From: Epiperipatus broadwayi
Lineage: Eukaryota > Onychophora > Udeonychophora > Euonychophora > Peripatidae
Direction: 5' to 3'
NCBI GenBank assembly: GCA_028023455.1
Contig: JAQFVV010012529.1
Span: 2,110,001 to 2,174,000 of the forward strand
DNA length: 64,000 nucleotides
Positions within the stretch are counted from its first letter, which is position 1, and every line of letters begins with the position of its first letter. This document shows positions 61,628 to 64,000 of the stretch, piece by piece. The notes below the pieces were generated by a model. That model had not been told where the DNA came from, ran no database searches, and saw nothing but the letters and a program-made list of their open reading frames with translations. The translations under genes were made by a program, and so were the position numbers.

Positions 61628-61834
61628 TTAATGTGACACTTGTTTCTGCTTATTGTTTTCTAACTTCTCCAGATCAAGAGAAATGTTTGTTGATGCCAGA
61701 AGCAAAACACCATTCAGATGATCATCACACAATCTTGTTCTTAAATGACTTTTAGAATATTTTATTTTTGAAAAAAGTTGTTCACAAGCATATGTACTTG
61801 CAAATAATGATACCATCATTTTTGTATTATTCAA
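61628..61834 (-). pseudogene. hAT transposase C-terminal dimerisation segment
   Basis: The 68-codon frame has SLFASTYACEQLFSKIKYSK followed by SHLRTRLCDDHLNGVLLLA, a good match to the hAT dimerisation region (F.S.Y.CE..FS.M...KS..R..L.D..L...L). It ends at the natural stop. The preceding region is out of frame. Confidence 0.88.
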
Positions 61835-62438
61835 AATGGGTTGTTCTATTTTCCATTTAGCAATACATATTTTTTATAGAAGTTAGCAGTGGACTCGAAG
61901 TGAAATTTTGATTTCAAAAATTTGTCACATTGTAAGTTGATTAATTTCAACTGATATTTTTCTGCCATTCCACTTCAACTTTATAAAGAGAACCAAATAA
62001 TATAAATTGATTTCTATATTGCCAGAAGTCCACAAAATGGGAAGAAAACTCGCTTTTCAAATCCTAAATAGAGCTCACAAAAATGTCTGGTATTATATCT
62101 TTTTTATGATTTCAGAGATGAGAGTAGTTGCCTGTCTGAAGTTGTGATTTCCACAGTGAAAGTTTTCTTTCAAAAACAATAATTTGACCAAACATTTCAA
62201 ATATAAGCTTGTTCTTTCCTTGAAGCTCAAGATTCAAATTGTTCATGTGGGACATGATATCTATTTAGCATAAATGCTAACTTGACAATCCACTGTGGAT
62301 ACCTGAAAGCAAGAATTATCTTGGTCTTTGTCCTCTAAAAGCATAGCAATCTTTTCTCTCAATACATATACTCATTCCAGCATTTTCTTGGCTAAGTCAT
62401 TGAACATTTAAAAAATATATAAGATCACCATGCTCTAT

Positions 62439-62995
62439 TTAAATTTGTTTTACAAATTCTTGAAACTGGTGGTGAATTAGTCCTCTTGAAAGTATAAAAT
62501 TCACTGTTTTTATGACCACTCCCATAATATTCTTAAAATTCAATGACTTTGCACATAATGCACTCTGATGGATAATACAGTGAAGTTTAATAAGTTTGTG
62601 ATCAATAGCAATGTATTCTTTTTCTCTCCAATTATCCATCACTGGTGCTCCATCTGTGGTTACTCCAATAAGCTTTGATAAATCAAGATTTATTTCAGAA
62701 ATAAATTTTATAACCCCCCCCAAAAAATTTTCCTCCTTGTTTCCTTCATAGGAATCAATTGTACAAATTCTTCCACAATATCAAATGTCAGTGTTACACC
62801 CCTCACAAATACTTCAAGTTGGCAAGTATCTGTCATATCTGTGGTTTCATCAATAGCAATGGAATAATACTCCAGATTTGTTAAAATGTCCTTTAATCCA
62901 CTTCTGACATTTCCTGCCAGTTCTTCAATTTGCCTGGTTACAATTCTTTCTGATAAGCTTATTGCAGAAAATAATTCCTTTTTTTTTCTGGACAA
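62439..62995 (-). pseudogene. hAT transposase catalytic-core fragments
   Basis: Two minus-strand frames meet at a C-run near 62,715 (cccccccc in the window), a likely frameshift point. The first (62,995-62,708) contains YYSIAIDETTDMTDTCQLEV, with the first catalytic Asp in a D-E-(S/T)-T-D context. The second (62,723-62,439) contains KLIGVTTDGAPVMD and KLHCIIHQSALCAKSLNF. These are the family blocks of ZBED5/GTF2IRD2-like hAT transposases. Confidence 0.88.
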
Positions 62996-63139
62996 ACAAC
63001 ATTCACTACCTTCAACATATATTCTTTGAAGAATTCTCCATCAGTAAAAGGTTTAATCTTTTCTGCAATTAGTTTTGACACCTCATAGCTTGCATGAGAG
63101 TTTCAGTCAATTTATTCATCTTTTCTTGTGAAAAATGAT

Positions 63140-63360
63140 TACTGCTTTGTTAAATTATTTTACAGCCATGCAACTTCATCTTTTCATGTTTTCCAGTAAA
63201 ATTATTGTAATGATTATGATGAGTTTCATAGTGCCATTTAATATTTGAAACTTTCTTCTTGGCAATGATATCTTGACAAATTAAATAAATACATTTCCAA
63301 AAGTGCTCAATAAAAAAATAGCTAAGTATCCAATCTTCATTAAAATTTTGGCACTCAAGA
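63140..63360 (-). pseudogene. hAT BED-type zinc finger
   Basis: The minus strand reads KCIYLICQDIIAKKKVSNIK followed by WHYETHHNHYNNFTGKHEKM. This matches BED fingers that bind the transposon ends (C..C.........N...HY...H). Only some of the metal ligands are plain, and the upstream part is degenerate. Confidence 0.75.
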
Positions 63361-63658
63361 TCTACCTTTCTTTTCTTAGTATACTTGGTTTTATTTTTGC
63401 TCAGAAAAAAAAAAAAAAACTTCTGGAAAGGAGAGAGAAAAAAAGAAATCGGTATAGAGAAACAAAAAACAATTGAAGAGATTTAATAATTGTGAATAAA
63501 TTTTTATTAAATGCTTGCCACTACACTGATATCTAACCATTGGCTACTAGTTATCTAATCTCTAGATAATTGGTATCCAGTTCCCTTAAACTAGAGAGCC
63601 AGACAAAAATTTCTTATGAGCTGTATGTGGCCTGCAGGCTTGGCATTGCCAACCCCTG

Positions 63659-63666
63659 TTTTATAT
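63659..63666. repeat. 8-bp target-site duplication of hAT, right
   Basis: ttttatat, identical to 61,327-61,334, directly after the terminal cccctg. Confidence 0.8.
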
Positions 63667-64000
63667 TATCAGCTGTAAAATGTACAGTGGCTAAATAAAT
63701 AAAAAAATATTGGCATCTAATATTATTTAAGATGAATGTAATATTGTGTTTAATGTTATTTATTATTACGTATATATATTTCTCGATTCAAATTTATTTT
63801 TTGGAAAAAATAAAAATCTTACATAGATATATGCAAAACTAGTTTCAGTATAGATTATAGTAAAGAATTATGACTTTTAAGTTACATTTAACACTACATT
63901 AGCAGCAGTGATCTGTTTTGACCTCAATTCAGAGATTACAATATACAGTAACTTTAAGGACAAAACATTACTATCAATTTATGGTTTTTAAAATATATAA

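Larger units (their letters stand above)
61335..63658 (-). mobile_element. hAT transposon (ZBED/Charlie-like), decayed
   Basis: The 2.3-kb element is bounded by exact 8-bp direct repeats. Its right terminus, read inwards on the minus strand, is CAGGGGTTGGCAATGCC; the left terminus reads cgggagttaacaacctt, a diverged version of the same terminal inverted repeat. Inside, on the minus strand, are a BED finger, transposase core fragments and the C-terminal dimerisation block. Stops and frameshifts break the coding region. Confidence 0.9.
51871..64000. other. PC intron after exon H, at least 12.1 kb
   Basis: No sequence resembling the next expected PC segment (from the TFDVAMRF region onward) is seen. 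The stretch is filled by a Penelope GIY-YIG fragment, a pLTR, long inverted repeats, gypsy II and a hAT element. 53,600-56,690 and 60,600-61,330 hold no feature I can name apart from short tandem repeats at 54.6 and 55.5 kb. 63,667-64,000 is plain AT-rich sequence. Confidence 0.75.

Noticed and set aside
1-64000. CRISPR arrays, bacterial operons, tRNA or rRNA genes
   Set aside because: The spliced gene and retroelements show a eukaryotic nuclear sequence; no cloverleaf with A and B boxes or rRNA-like stretch was noticed by eye. A tRNA covariance scan was not possible.

Overview
The window looks like a gene-poor, very AT-rich stretch of an animal (metazoan) nuclear genome. It is dominated by one host gene on the + strand. 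Eight exons of pyruvate carboxylase (PC) lie between 4,905 and 51,870. Joined with canonical AG/GT borders they keep one open frame of about 502 codons, from roughly human residue 109 (inside the biotin carboxylase domain) to the first part of the carboxyltransferase domain. The 5' exons (mitochondrial presequence, start of the BC domain) and the 3' exons (rest of CT, biotinyl domain) fall outside the window. Introns of about 9-12 kb alternate with short ones (326 and 465 bp). An intron-rich mitochondrial PC together with Penelope-type elements, Ty3/gypsy, an L1/Tx1-like LINE and hAT elements points to an invertebrate such as an arthropod (perhaps a chelicerate) or a mollusc. I cannot place it more closely.

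Layout. 1-4,904: intron sequence with a long palindrome (1,434-1,655). 4,905-5,070: exon A. 5,071-16,577: intron with a 48-bp minisatellite (9,136-9,821) and a head-to-head pair of Penelope pLTR copies with hammerhead ribozymes (10,945-11,610). 16,578-17,167: exons B and C. 17,168-26,894: intron carrying a decayed Ty3/gypsy element with both LTRs (about 18,953-24,437). 26,895-27,793: exons D and E. 27,794-39,439: intron with an almost full-length LINE (28,968-35,302) bounded by a 13-bp target-site duplication, and a degenerate Penelope/hammerhead relic near 38.75-39.06 kb. 39,440-39,622: exon F. 39,623-49,100: intron with a probable solo LTR (42,011-44,157), three palindromic elements and a possible LTR/PBS. 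49,101-49,335: exon G. 51,646-51,870: exon H. 51,871-64,000: intron (or beyond) with a Penelope GIY-YIG endonuclease ORF, a third hammerhead-bearing pLTR, a pair of about 350-bp inverted repeats 3.5 kb apart, a second decayed gypsy element, and a hAT transposon with terminal inverted repeats and an exact 8-bp target duplication.

Apart from the PC exons, nothing here looks like a functioning host gene. The transposon reading frames are mostly broken by stops and frameshifts; the Penelope GIY-YIG fragment is the main exception. Every large element with a readable coding strand (two gypsy, LINE, hAT) is antisense to PC. The most interesting non-coding signal is the set of minimal type I hammerhead ribozymes, two of which keep the full catalytic core and a 6-bp inner stem I.
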